This document shows positions 54,632-63,287 of a stretch of 64,000 nucleotides of DNA, piece after piece (position 1 is the first letter of the stretch; every line of letters begins with the position of its first letter). The stretch lies in NCBI GenBank assembly GCA_963779515.1, contig CAVZYN010000003.1, forward strand, positions 62,001-126,000, in the 5' to 3' direction. A model generated the notes under the pieces. The model saw nothing but the letters and a program-made list of their open reading frames with translations, was not told the DNA's origin and searched no databases. Position numbers and translations under genes: made by a program. This DNA comes from CAVZYN01 sp963779515. GTDB taxonomy: Bacteria; Pseudomonadota; Alphaproteobacteria; Rhizobiales; Hyphomicrobiaceae.

Positions 54632-55981
54632 ATGGCGCGACGGTATTTTGGAACGGACGGCATCCGCGGGCTCGCGAACCAGCATCCCATGACGTCCGAA
54701 GTCGCGCTCAAGGTCGGCATGGCCGCCGGCAAGATCTTCCTCAACGGGCCGCACCGCCACCGGGTCGTGATCGGCAAGGATACCCGTCTCTCTGGCTACA
54801 TGATCGAAAGCGCACTGATGTCGGGGTTCACGTCGGTCGGCATGGATGTGTTCCTGCTGGGTCCGATGCCGACGCCCGCTGTCGCCATGTTGACGCGGTC
54901 GCTGCGCGCGGATCTTGGCGTGATGATTTCGGCCTCGCACAATCCCTACCACGACAATGGCATCAAGTTCTTCGATCCCGACGGCTACAAGCTCTCGGAC
55001 GAGGTGGAGCTGCAAATCGAGAAGCTGATCGAGGCGCCCGCAACGGAAATGATGGCGCCTGCTGAGAGCATTGGCCGGGCAAAGCGCATCGACAGCGCCC
55101 AGGAGCGGTACGTCGAGTTCGCCAAGCGCACGCTGCCGCGCAATATCCGCCTCGATGGCTTGCGGATCGTGGTCGATTGCGCCAACGGCGCGGCATACGA
55201 GGTGGCGCCCGCAGCACTCTGGGAACTCGGCGCCGAGGTCATCAAGATCGGCGTCGAGCCGAACGGCCGAAATATCAACTTGAAATGCGGGTCGACCGCA
55301 CCGGAAGCGCTGTGCGAGAAGGTTCGCGAGATCCGCGCCGACATCGGCATTGCCCTCGACGGCGACGCCGACCGGGTCGTGATCGTCGACGAAAAAGGCG
55401 CGATCGTCGATGGCGACCAGATCATGGCCGTGATCGCGGAGAGCTGGCACCGGCGCGGCAAGCTCGCGGCCGGCGGCGTGGTTGCGACCGTGATGTCGAA
55501 CCTCGGGCTCGAGCGCTATTTGAAGGACATTGGATTGACTCTGGCTCGGACCGCGGTCGGTGACCGCTACGTCGTCGATCACATGCGCAAGCATGGCTAC
55601 AATGTCGGCGGCGAGCAATCCGGCCATATCGTGCTGTCGGACTTCGGCACCACCGGCGACGGCCTTGTCTCGGCGCTGCAGCTATTGTCGGTCGCGGTGT
55701 CCACCGGCAAACCGGTGAGCGAAGTCTGCCGCCGCTTCGAGCCATTGCCGCAAATACTCAAGAACGTCCGCTACAAGCAGGGCAAGCCCCTCGAAGCCGA
55801 CGCGGTCAAGAAGGCGATTGAGGCCGGCAAGCAGAAACTCGGCACGGCGGGCCGGGTCTTGATCCGCCCCTCCGGCACCGAGCCCGTCATCCGCGTGATG
55901 GCCGAAGGCGACGACGAGGGCTTGGTCAATCAGGTCGTCGGCGACATCTGCGAAGCCGTGACGCGCGCCGCCGCCGCCTGA
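54632..55981 (+). CDS. glmM: Phosphoglucosamine mutase
   Basis: 449 residues, full length. RRYFGTDGIRGLAN at the start, the phospho-Ser loop SASHNPYHDNGIKFF with the first Ser at residue 102 (matching the known GlmM Ser102), metal-binding DGDADRV, and GEQSGHIVLSDFGTTGDGL near the end. It converts glucosamine-6-phosphate to glucosamine-1-phosphate for UDP-GlcNAc, an essential step of peptidoglycan and LPS synthesis. ATG 54632 is preceded by GGGGTGAAAC. Confidence 0.97.
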   Translation: MARRYFGTDGIRGLANQHPMTSEVALKVGMAAGKIFLNGPHRHRVVIGKDTRLSGYMIESALMSGFTSVGMDVFLLGPMPTPAVAMLTRSLRADLGVMISASHNPYHDNGIKFFDPDGYKLSDEVELQIEKLIEAPATEMMAPAESIGRAKRIDSAQERYVEFAKRTLPRNIRLDGLRIVVDCANGAAYEVAPAALWELGAEVIKIGVEPNGRNINLKCGSTAPEALCEKVREIRADIGIALDGDADRVVIVDEKGAIVDGDQIMAVIAESWHRRGKLAAGGVVATVMSNLGLERYLKDIGLTLARTAVGDRYVVDHMRKHGYNVGGEQSGHIVLSDFGTTGDGLVSALQLLSVAVSTGKPVSEVCRRFEPLPQILKNVRYKQGKPLEADAVKKAIEAGKQKLGTAGRVLIRPSGTEPVIRVMAEGDDEGLVNQVVGDICEAVTRAAAA

Positions 55982-56198
55982 GGCAACAGCCGCGCCTTTT
56001 CAACGATTCACCCCTGACGGTGCTGGCGGGCTTTTGGCCGCCGCCGGAGCGTGCTGCGCGTTTTTGATACACAGTTTAAGCCTCTTTCAACCTTTCTCCC
56101 CGATAGTCCCAAAGTGAAACGGGTGTGAACGCCGTGTTTCGGATTTCGGGTTCACGGTTCGGCAGTCGGTCCGGCCGCAGAGAAAAGGAAGTGAGACT

Positions 56199-57021
56199 AT
56201 GAGCATTCGTCGTACAATTCTCGGCGCCGCCCTGCTGATCGCAGGCGCCTCGTCCGCCAACGCAGCCGACCTCTACGGCGGCAACGGCGGTGGCAGCATC
56301 AAGGACGGCGGCACGATCGCTTACACTCAGAGAATCCTACATGCCGAGCATCTACCTGCGCGGCGACTTCGGCACCGCACGCTACAACGAACCCTTCATG
56401 TTCGAGCCGCCGAATGAGCATCTCTCGTCGGTCGGCATCGGCAGCTCGTCGAGCTTCGGCGGCGGCATCGGCTACTACTTCTCGAAGAGCGTCCGCATGG
56501 ACCTGACGCTCGACTGGTTCAAGGAAGCCGACGCAACCGGCACGGTCGCCCATCCGGGCGCCATCTTCTCCGGCCGCCGCGACTTCGGCATCAAGAGCAT
56601 GGTCGGCCTTGCCAACGTCTACTACGACTTCGACACGCGCACCCGCTTCACGCCCTACATCGGCGTCGGCGTCGGCTTCGCCCACAACAACACGACGGCG
56701 GGCACTGTAACGCCGCTGACGGCCTGCGCGGCTGCTTGCTACACCGGCGCGATTACAATCGATGGCGCCAAGGAAACCAGCGCTGCCGGCGCCTTGATGA
56801 CCGGCTTCTCGGCCAAGCTGCACGATCGCCTGCACCTCGATGCCGGCTATCGCCTGCTGTACCTCGGCTCGGCCCACACCGGCCTGATCCGTGGCACCCG
56901 CACCGCCGTCGCAACAGGCCCGGCCGGCGCTCCAGTCGGTGCCGCGACCTCGCCCGATCCCTACGTCGAAGACATCGTCGCGCATCAGTTCCGCGTCGGC
57001 CTGCGCTGGGACATCAAGTAA
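56199..57021 (+). CDS. Outer-membrane beta-barrel protein, frameshifted near its N-terminus
   Basis: Signal peptide RRTILGAALLIAGASSANAA from ATG 56199, with AAAGGAAGTGAG upstream. Mature N-terminus ADLYGGNGGGSIKDGG. After about residue 44 the frame fails; the frame of 56290 gives SYMPSIYLRGDFGTARYNEP and an OmpA-like barrel of ~215 residues ending HQFRVGLRWDIK, with the usual terminal aromatic-rich strand. One extra base near 56329-56333 (actcag) explains the break. Membrane-embedded barrel with antiparallel strands (for example RTRFTPYIGVGVGFA). Its partner at 57287 shares the architecture. Confidence 0.82.
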
Positions 57022-57051
57022 GCAGCGTTCTCGTTGAAGCTAGAAGACTTT

Positions 57052-57074
57052 GCCGGGCGGATCGTCCGCCCGGC
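57052..57074 (+). terminator. Hairpin after the first beta-barrel gene
   Basis: Perfect 10-bp stem GCCGGGCGGA / TCCGCCCGGC with a three-base loop, ~30 bases after the stop codon. No T-run. Confidence 0.55.
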
Positions 57075-57286
57075 CACGCCTCGAGCCAAGGCCCGCGCGG
57101 CACGCTCGAGGGTTTCGACAAGCTCTCCGTCGAGAGCGCGACTTTGGGTCCCTGTGTGCGTTCCGCGGCGCTGAGCCGCCCCTGGCCGAAGCACACGAAA
57201 CCCTCGTCCCCGCCGGCCTTGCATGACATCAGCCTTGCACGACTGAAGGGTTTGCGCACACCGCGCTGGACGAAGGAATGAGGCCC

Positions 57287-58234
57287 ATGACACAAAAAAT
57301 CGCAGCATATTCGATCGCCGCGTTTCTCGCGCTCGTCGCCGCAACTGATGCCGGCGCCGCGGACATGATCAATCGTGGCGGCGGTGGCAGCGTGAAGGAT
57401 GGCATGGCCGGCGTTGCCGTTCCGGTGCCGCGTCCGATCCCCGAAGCTTTCAACTACTACGTCCGCGTCGACGTCGGCTACGGCAAAGCCGGCAAGAAGG
57501 GCTCGCTGTCGGAAACCGGCGCGATCTTCGGCGACGGCGGCATGCTCGGCCTGTTGCGCAGCGCGCCTGCAAACTTCGGTTACGGCGGCAACGGCTTCTC
57601 TTCGACCTACAGCGCACACGGCTATGACGGCGGTTTTATCGCGGGCTTCGGCGCCGGCGCTTACCTCTCACAGCGCTTGCGCGGCGACGTCACCGTCGAC
57701 TTCCGGACGGACTCGAAACTCAGCCATGGCGGCGCCTACAGCCACGATGCGTGGAATCGCAGCGTCAATCCCAACGTCGCGGTAGCAAACACGCGAGTCC
57801 AAGGCAGCGTGTTCGAAACCGTCAAGATCGGCTCGACCGTCACGATGCTGAATGGCTACATGGATTTGACCGAGCGCGGCGGCTTCACGCCCTACGTCGG
57901 TGGTGGCTTCGGCGTGACCTTCAATCGCCTTGAACGCAATACGACAAACAGTGAAACGGTCGTCGTGACAGGGGCATGCGGCGTACCGGCGGCCTGCCCG
58001 CCCACAATCGTGACAACCTCCAGCTCGGCCAACAAGGTCGGCATCGCCGCAGCCGGCGTCGTCGGCTTCAGCTACGCTTTCGATCACTCCAAAGCGCTGG
58101 ATGTGAACTATCGCCTCCAGTACATCCAAGGCGGTGAAGTCTCTGGCACGTCGCACCGCAACGACAACACGCTGAAGGCCAGCGATCTGTGGGAACATCA
58201 GCTCCGCGCCGGTCTGCGCTGGAACATCTGGTAA
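57287..58234 (+). CDS. Outer-membrane beta-barrel protein
   Basis: 315 residues from ATG 57287. Signal peptide AAYSIAAFLALVAATDAGAA, then MINRGGGGSVKDGMAG, the same opening motif as the neighbour. About ten beta strands follow (YYVRVDVGYG, FTPYVGGGFGVTF, LDVNYRLQYIQGG), ending LWEHQLRAGLRWNIW with a terminal aromatic residue as barrel proteins require. Probably a tandem duplicate of the gene at 56199 that has since diverged. Strong terminator directly downstream. Confidence 0.88.
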   Translation: MTQKIAAYSIAAFLALVAATDAGAADMINRGGGGSVKDGMAGVAVPVPRPIPEAFNYYVRVDVGYGKAGKKGSLSETGAIFGDGGMLGLLRSAPANFGYGGNGFSSTYSAHGYDGGFIAGFGAGAYLSQRLRGDVTVDFRTDSKLSHGGAYSHDAWNRSVNPNVAVANTRVQGSVFETVKIGSTVTMLNGYMDLTERGGFTPYVGGGFGVTFNRLERNTTNSETVVVTGACGVPAACPPTIVTTSSSANKVGIAAAGVVGFSYAFDHSKALDVNYRLQYIQGGEVSGTSHRNDNTLKASDLWEHQLRAGLRWNIW

Positions 58235-58255
58235 GCGGCCGTGGTTCAGCCACGC

Positions 58256-58295
58256 ATACAACGAGGCGGACCGCTCCCGCCTCGTTGTATTTTTG
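58256..58295 (+). terminator. Strong rho-independent terminator after the second beta-barrel gene
   Basis: Perfect 14-bp stem ATACAACGAGGCGG / CCGCCTCGTTGTAT, seven-base loop, then TTTTG. Confidence 0.9.
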
Positions 58296-58418
58296 CTGCG
58301 CCGGTTTAGACAGATGCCTGCAAGATCCAGAGTGGGCGCGCTGTTGGCATGACCTCGTTCATCGATCGTCTGAAGGCGTTGAGCACACCGGCAGTCGCCG
58401 CGCTGTTCCTGGCGCTTT

Positions 58419-58925
58419 ATGCGGCACTCGCCCTACCGTTTGATGCAGACGCGGCCGTTGGCATTGAACCTGACGCTCCTGGCGTCTGCCATACTCGCGA
58501 TCGCCTTGGCTGTTCTCAGCGCCATCGATGTCGCGACCATGCGGCTCCCCAACATGCTGACGGTGCCGCTGGTGGCGGCGGGGCTCGCTTATGTCGCCTG
58601 GAGCGATCCGGTGCTTTTGCAGTGGCGGGCGATTTCGGCGGTGGCGGGCTTCGTGATCTTTTGGCTCACGGCGGAGGCCTATCGCTGGGCGCGGGGCCGC
58701 ATGGGGCTCGGGATGGGCGACGCCAAGCTGCTGGCCGCGTCTGGCGCCTGGCTCGGCATCGAGAACCTGGCGAGCGTGGTTCTGATTGCCGCGGTTCTCG
58801 GTCTCGCGTTTGCCATGGCGGCAAAGCTGCTGGGGTGGGCGATGACGCTCGGCAGCCGCATTCCGTTCGGCCCGTTTCTTGCGCTGGGCACCTGGTGGGT
58901 CTGGCTCTACGGTGCGGCCGGATGA
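58419..58925 (+). CDS. Prepilin peptidase-like A24 membrane protease
   Basis: 168 residues from ATG 58419; ATG 58443 (QTRPLALNLTLLASAILAI) is a likely alternative, and another frame from ATG 58349 adds a different N-terminus through a possible frameshift. The two catalytic Asp motifs are present: AIDVATMRLPN and GLGMGDAKLLAA (GxGD). About five spans. It lacks the cytoplasmic Cys-rich methylase domain of full-length PilD, like the short CpaA/TadV group. It would cleave the pseudopilin encoded just downstream. Confidence 0.78.
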   Translation: MRHSPYRLMQTRPLALNLTLLASAILAIALAVLSAIDVATMRLPNMLTVPLVAAGLAYVAWSDPVLLQWRAISAVAGFVIFWLTAEAYRWARGRMGLGMGDAKLLAASGAWLGIENLASVVLIAAVLGLAFAMAAKLLGWAMTLGSRIPFGPFLALGTWWVWLYGAAG

Positions 58926-59003
58926 GCCCGTGCTCTGACGTCCGGCCCTTGCGCCGAACGAGCCTCCAGCGCAGATTGTTCGAACAAATTAGATGTGACC
59001 GTC

Positions 59004-59438
59004 ATGCCGCGCGCGAAGACAAAGCAAATGAGGAACGACAGCGGATTTACCCTGTTGGAATTGCTCGTCACATTGACGATTCTGGCGATGATCGCGGCGA
59101 TCGCGGGCCCGATGGTGTTCGATCGCCTCGGATCCTCGAAGACCCAAACCGCGAAGGTGCAGGTGCAGGCGATCGCGACGGCGCTGGAACTCTACGCGCT
59201 CGATACTGGCGGTTATCCGGCGCCGCAGGTGGGCCTGAGCGCGTTGGTGCAAGCGTCGCCCGGCGTCGGCAACTGGCGCGGGCCCTATCTGAAGCGCGCT
59301 GACGGTCTCGTCGATCCGTGGAGCAAGCTCTATCAATATCGCGTGCCGGGCCGCAGCGGCGCCTTCGAGGTTTTCACGCTCGGCCGCGACGGCAATCCTG
59401 GCGGTGCCGGCGAAGACCAGGATATTTCCAGCAATTGA
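59004..59438 (+). CDS. gspG: GspG-like type II secretion major pseudopilin
   Basis: 144 residues from ATG 59004. Prepilin cleavage site SG|FTLLELLVTLTI with Glu at +5, a single N-terminal helix, then the GspG core GSSKTQTAKVQVQAIATALELY, GGYPAP, WRGPYLK and GVGNWRGPYLKRADGLVDPW; the C-terminal FTLGRDGNPGGAGEDQDISS carries the calcium-binding loop. It forms the type II secretion pseudopilus. No other gsp gene is in view apart from the peptidase-like gene upstream. Confidence 0.9.
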   Translation: MPRAKTKQMRNDSGFTLLELLVTLTILAMIAAIAGPMVFDRLGSSKTQTAKVQVQAIATALELYALDTGGYPAPQVGLSALVQASPGVGNWRGPYLKRADGLVDPWSKLYQYRVPGRSGAFEVFTLGRDGNPGGAGEDQDISSN

Positions 59439-59475
59439 CAAGAGTGTTTCCGGCAAGACGCACGTCAATCAGAAA

Positions 59476-61365
59476 TCAACGCCGCGGCATGCCGGCCGGA
59501 CGCGCCAGCCGCGATTGCGCCGCGAGCCGGACTTGCGCGTTGACGGCGCCGAACCCTGTGTAGCCGCGCCGCTCGACGATCTCGAAGAAGAAGCGCTCGT
59601 CGAAGGTCTGCGTGTAGACCTGCAGGAACTCGGCGCTGCCATCGCGGTCATACAGGATGTTGTGGCGCTTCAGGGTGTCGAGCTGCTCGATCGTGAGATC
59701 CGTCTTGGCTTCGAGGTCGTCGTAATAGTTTTCCGGGATCGGCAGCAGTTTGACGCCGTTCGCCTCGAGCGTCTTGACGGTCGCCAGCAGATCGTTTGAT
59801 GCGAGAGCGATATGCTGCACACCCGATCCGAACGCCTCCGACAAGAAGCGCGACGAGAGCGTCCGGTTCGATTGCGAGGCATTGAGCACGAGCTTCAGCG
59901 CCCCGTCCGGCGATTGCACCACTTGGCTTTTAACGAGGCCGCCGGGATCGAGCACGTCCTGCTCGGGCGTCTTGTTGAGGTCGAGGAGCGACGAATAGAA
60001 CAGCACCCACGTCAACATTTCCTCGTAGTGCATGGACTGTGAAATGTGATCGACCTCGGTGAGGCCGGCATCGGTGAAGTCCGCGGGCTTGGGCAACGGC
60101 TTGAAGTCGACATCCCAGAGGCGGCCGAGGTCGCTCTTGGGATCGGTGAAGTAGACGAGGCTGCCACCGAGGCCACGAACGGCGGGAATTTCGAGTTCAC
60201 CAGGCCCGACCGCCTGATGGAACGGCTGATCCAGCAGCGCTTGCGCTCGCGCCAAGGTGTTGGCCGCATTGTCGACTTTGAGCGTCAGCGCGCAGACGCC
60301 GCTGCCATGCGTGATGTTGTAGGAGTGCGCAAAGCCTTCGGTCTCGGAATTGACGACGATGTTGATATTGCCTTGCGACCAGCGCGTCACGTCTTTCGAG
60401 ATGTGCTGCCCGGCCTTGTGGAAGCCCAAACCGGTCAGCAGCTTTTCAAAGCGTGGCGCCGTGGTGTCGTCGAGCGCGAACTCGACGAACTCGGTGCCGA
60501 GGCACTTGGCGCGCGGCGGCAGCGCTGCGCGCGACTTGACCACGTGGCCCGTGCGTTCGCGCAACTGGTCCAGCAGATAGATCAAGGAGCGATGGCCGTC
60601 GACGGCGACGCTGCGCGCCGAGCCCGCACGGAATTGATCATTGAAGATTTCGAGCGAGAGGAGACCATCGAAGCCTGTGGCATTGAGTGCCTCCATGAAG
60701 TCGAGCACCGCCAGATCGCCCTGGCCGGGGAAGTTGCGGAAGTGCCGGCTCCACTGCAGCAGGTCCATGTCCATGAGCGGCGCGTCGGCCATCTGCACGA
60801 GAAAGATGCGGTCCTTGGGGATCGATCGCATCGGGCGCAGATCGGTCTTGCGCGAGAGCGTGTGAAAGCTGTCGAGCACGACGCCGATCGAGGGATGATC
60901 GGCGCGCCGCACGGCCTCCCAGGCGTCGCGATAGTCATTGACATGCCGGCCCCACGCGAGCGCTTCGTAGCCGACCTTGATGCCGCGCTTTTTGGCGTTG
61001 TCGCCGAGTTCGTGCAGATCCGCCGCGATCCGGTCGATGCCGCCGAGACTGTCGGGTGCGACGTTCGAGCAGATCATCAGGAGATCGCAGCCGAGTTCCT
61101 GCATCAGATCGAACTTGCGTTCGGCGCGCGCGAAGACCCGCGGGCGCTTGTCGGCGGGCATGCCTTCGAAGTCGCGGAACGGCTGGAACGTGATGATATC
61201 AAGGCCGAGGTCTCCAGCCATCTTCTTGACATCGGCCGGCGTGCCGTTGAACGAGAGCAGGTCATTTTCGAACAGCTCGACGCCCTTGAAGCCTGCATCC
61301 GCGATCGCGCGCAGTTTTTCTCCCAGATCGCCGCTGAGGCAGACGGTCGCGATGGCGAGCTTCAT
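59476..61365 (-). CDS. 3-Dehydroshikimate dehydratase fused to a 4-hydroxyphenylpyruvate-dioxygenase-like domain
   Basis: 629 residues. Residues 1-~270: sugar-phosphate isomerase/epimerase-type TIM barrel (LAIATVCLSGDLGEKLRAIADAGF, FQPFRDFEGMP, GVVLDSFHTLSRKTD, EIFNDQFR). Residues ~290-620: two vicinal-oxygen-chelate halves (EFVEFALDDTTAPRFEKLL, and VDHISQSMHYEEMLTWVLFY later), related to HPPD. The fusion is the QuiC-type dehydroshikimate dehydratase, turning dehydroshikimate into protocatechuate for aromatic degradation. The dioxygenase half's iron ligands look partly kept but its activity is doubtful in the family. Confidence 0.88.
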   Translation of the reverse strand: MKLAIATVCLSGDLGEKLRAIADAGFKGVELFENDLLSFNGTPADVKKMAGDLGLDIITFQPFRDFEGMPADKRPRVFARAERKFDLMQELGCDLLMICSNVAPDSLGGIDRIAADLHELGDNAKKRGIKVGYEALAWGRHVNDYRDAWEAVRRADHPSIGVVLDSFHTLSRKTDLRPMRSIPKDRIFLVQMADAPLMDMDLLQWSRHFRNFPGQGDLAVLDFMEALNATGFDGLLSLEIFNDQFRAGSARSVAVDGHRSLIYLLDQLRERTGHVVKSRAALPPRAKCLGTEFVEFALDDTTAPRFEKLLTGLGFHKAGQHISKDVTRWSQGNINIVVNSETEGFAHSYNITHGSGVCALTLKVDNAANTLARAQALLDQPFHQAVGPGELEIPAVRGLGGSLVYFTDPKSDLGRLWDVDFKPLPKPADFTDAGLTEVDHISQSMHYEEMLTWVLFYSSLLDLNKTPEQDVLDPGGLVKSQVVQSPDGALKLVLNASQSNRTLSSRFLSEAFGSGVQHIALASNDLLATVKTLEANGVKLLPIPENYYDDLEAKTDLTIEQLDTLKRHNILYDRDGSAEFLQVYTQTFDERFFFEIVERRGYTGFGAVNAQVRLAAQSRLARPAGMPRR

Positions 61366-61411
61366 GGCGGCGGCTCCGGTGCTGTCGAATCCGGCTGGAA
61401 TCGAAGCCAGA

Positions 61412-62569
61412 TTATAGCTTGCCGTCCAGGGCGTTGCGATAGAGCCGCAGGCATATCATCGAATCGATGGGGATAGGATTACCGCCCGCCGTCGGATCCT
61501 TGGGCGCCATCTCGCTCATGATCTTGAATTTGGCATCGTCGAGCTTGAGCCCGGCAAGCGTATGCGGCACGCCAACCTCCTGGCGCAGCTGCAGAACCCA
61601 GTCCATGAACGGTGTGAAACCGGGCTTGAGGCCGAGGTAGGCCGCAAGCCGTTCGATCTTCGGTTCGATGGCGGGGCGGTTGAAGGCCAGCACATACGGC
61701 ATGAAAACAGCGTTCGTCATGCCGTGGTGGGTGTCGTAGAGCGAACCAACCGGGTGCGACAGCGAATGAATCGCGCCGAGCGCTTTCTGGAAGGCAGTCG
61801 CGCCCATGGCGGCTGCCGACATCATGTGGGCGCGCGCATCGAGGTTGGTGCCGGTCGTGTAGGCGCTCGCAAGATTATCTTTCACGAGGCGCATGCCTTC
61901 GACTGCAATACCGTCGGCGAGCGGGTGATAGGCGGTGCCGCAGTAGGCTTCGAGGCAGTGCGCGAGCGCGTCCATGCCCGTGCCAGCGGTGAGAAACGGC
62001 GGCAAGCCGACGGTCAGTTCCGGATCGCAGATCGTGATCTTCGGCATCATCAAAGGATGGAAGATCACCTTCTTGGTGTGCGTGGTCTCGTCGGTGATGA
62101 CGCCGGCGCGGCCAACCTCCGAGCCGGTGCCAGCCGTGGTCGGCACCGCGATGATTGGCAGAATGCCTTTGGGGTCGGCGCGTGTGAACCAATCGCCGAC
62201 GTCCTCGAAGTCCCACATTGGGCGCGTCTGTCCGGCCATGAACGCGATCACCTTGCCGGCATCGAGCGCCGAGCCGCCGCCAATCGCGACGACGCCGTCG
62301 TGTTTGCCGGCGCGCAACGCCGCGATGCCGCCGGCGACGTTGGCGGCAATCGGGTTCGGCTTGATGGCGCTGAACACAGCGGTCGCAATCTTGGCTTCGC
62401 CAAGCACCGCGAGCGCACGCGCGATGATCGGCGATTTGGCGAGGCCCGGATCGGTCACGACCAAGGGATGGCGCAAGCCGGTCGCGGCGACCGCTTGGCC
62501 AAGTTCCGCGATGCGTCCCGCGCCGAAACGCACGCTGGTCGGATAGTTCCAGTTGGATTTGAGGAGCAT
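61412..62569 (-). CDS. Iron-containing alcohol dehydrogenase
   Basis: 385 residues from ATG 62569 (the frame is open to 62980, but without coding character). VRFGAGRIAELGQ near the start, GGGSALDAGKVIAF as the NAD loop, PTTAGTGSEVGRAGVITD, and GMDALAHCLEAYCG plus HSLSHPVGSLYDTHHGM, which hold the iron/zinc-binding His residues. Reduces aldehydes or oxidises alcohols with NAD(P). Downstream of the CDP-alcohol and aldehyde dehydrogenase genes on the same strand. Confidence 0.92.
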   Translation of the reverse strand: MLLKSNWNYPTSVRFGAGRIAELGQAVAATGLRHPLVVTDPGLAKSPIIARALAVLGEAKIATAVFSAIKPNPIAANVAGGIAALRAGKHDGVVAIGGGSALDAGKVIAFMAGQTRPMWDFEDVGDWFTRADPKGILPIIAVPTTAGTGSEVGRAGVITDETTHTKKVIFHPLMMPKITICDPELTVGLPPFLTAGTGMDALAHCLEAYCGTAYHPLADGIAVEGMRLVKDNLASAYTTGTNLDARAHMMSAAAMGATAFQKALGAIHSLSHPVGSLYDTHHGMTNAVFMPYVLAFNRPAIEPKIERLAAYLGLKPGFTPFMDWVLQLRQEVGVPHTLAGLKLDDAKFKIMSEMAPKDPTAGGNPIPIDSMICLRLYRNALDGKL

Positions 62570-62676
62570 AGGGGTCTCATCAGTTGCCAAAGCTACTCTC
62601 CCAAGGGAGAAGGAGGAACGCTCAATATGCCGCGCCTCTGTAGCATGACCAGGACGAGGATCGGAAATCTTGTGGG

Positions 62677-63282
62677 CTACCTGAGCGTCCGGTATCCCGC
62701 GATGATGCGGGCGGCGGCGGAGAGGATGCAGAGCGCGGCAAAGAGTGCGGCAAGCCAAGGAAATGCCGCGGGCCAGAGACAGAAGGCGGCGAAAGCGGCG
62801 ATCGTCTCGGTGCCCTCGGCGAGGCCAGCTACATAGAAGAAGGATTTCGCGCCCTGCGCATCCGTCGCGATCCCGCGCTTGGCGGCGATGATTGCAAACG
62901 CAAGGAACGCCGCGCCGTTGGCAAGGAATGACGCAATCAGAAACGCCGCGGGAAGCGCGTTCTTGGCAGGATCCGACCATGCGAACGCCAACGGAATCGA
63001 AGCGTAGAAGACGAAATCGAGCGCGATGTCGAGAAAGCCGCCGCGATCGGTCGGGCTGCTGATGCGCGCAACGGCGCCGTCGACGCCATCCGCCAGCCGG
63101 TTGGCCGCGATCAAGAAGAGACCGAGCGTGACGTTGCCGCCGGAAATTGCGACGGCGGCCGCGACGCCCGCGCCAAATCCGGCGATTGTGATTTGATCCG
63201 CGGTTACGCCGCGCGCGACCAGCCAGCGCGCGGACGCTTTTAGCGGTGGATCGATGAGCGGCCGCAGCTTGGTGTCGAGCAC
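62677..63282 (-). CDS. CDP-alcohol phosphatidyltransferase-family membrane protein
   Basis: 201 residues from GTG 63282 (VLDTKLRPLIDPPLKASARW), six bases after the aldehyde dehydrogenase stop (ends 63288). The signature DGVDGAVARISSPTDRGG, followed by LDIALD, matches the D-x2-DG-x2-AR-x7-8-G-x3-D-x3-D active site. About five to six spans. It attaches an alcohol to a CDP-activated lipid or nucleotide, so it makes a phospholipid or a related headgroup. Alcohol unknown. Located in a three-gene minus-strand group with dehydrogenases. Confidence 0.88.
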   Translation of the reverse strand: MLDTKLRPLIDPPLKASARWLVARGVTADQITIAGFGAGVAAAVAISGGNVTLGLFLIAANRLADGVDGAVARISSPTDRGGFLDIALDFVFYASIPLAFAWSDPAKNALPAAFLIASFLANGAAFLAFAIIAAKRGIATDAQGAKSFFYVAGLAEGTETIAAFAAFCLWPAAFPWLAALFAALCILSAAARIIAGYRTLR

Positions 63283-63287
63283 GCGGA

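Noticed and set aside
58349..58443. Frameshifted N-terminus for the A24 peptidase
   Set aside because: A second frame starting at 58349 could be joined by one base, but ATG 58419 or 58443 already gives a complete short peptidase, so this was not counted among the +1 cases.
60046..61476. 476-residue open frame on the plus strand
   Set aside because: Antisense to the dehydroshikimate dehydratase fusion; no domain features.
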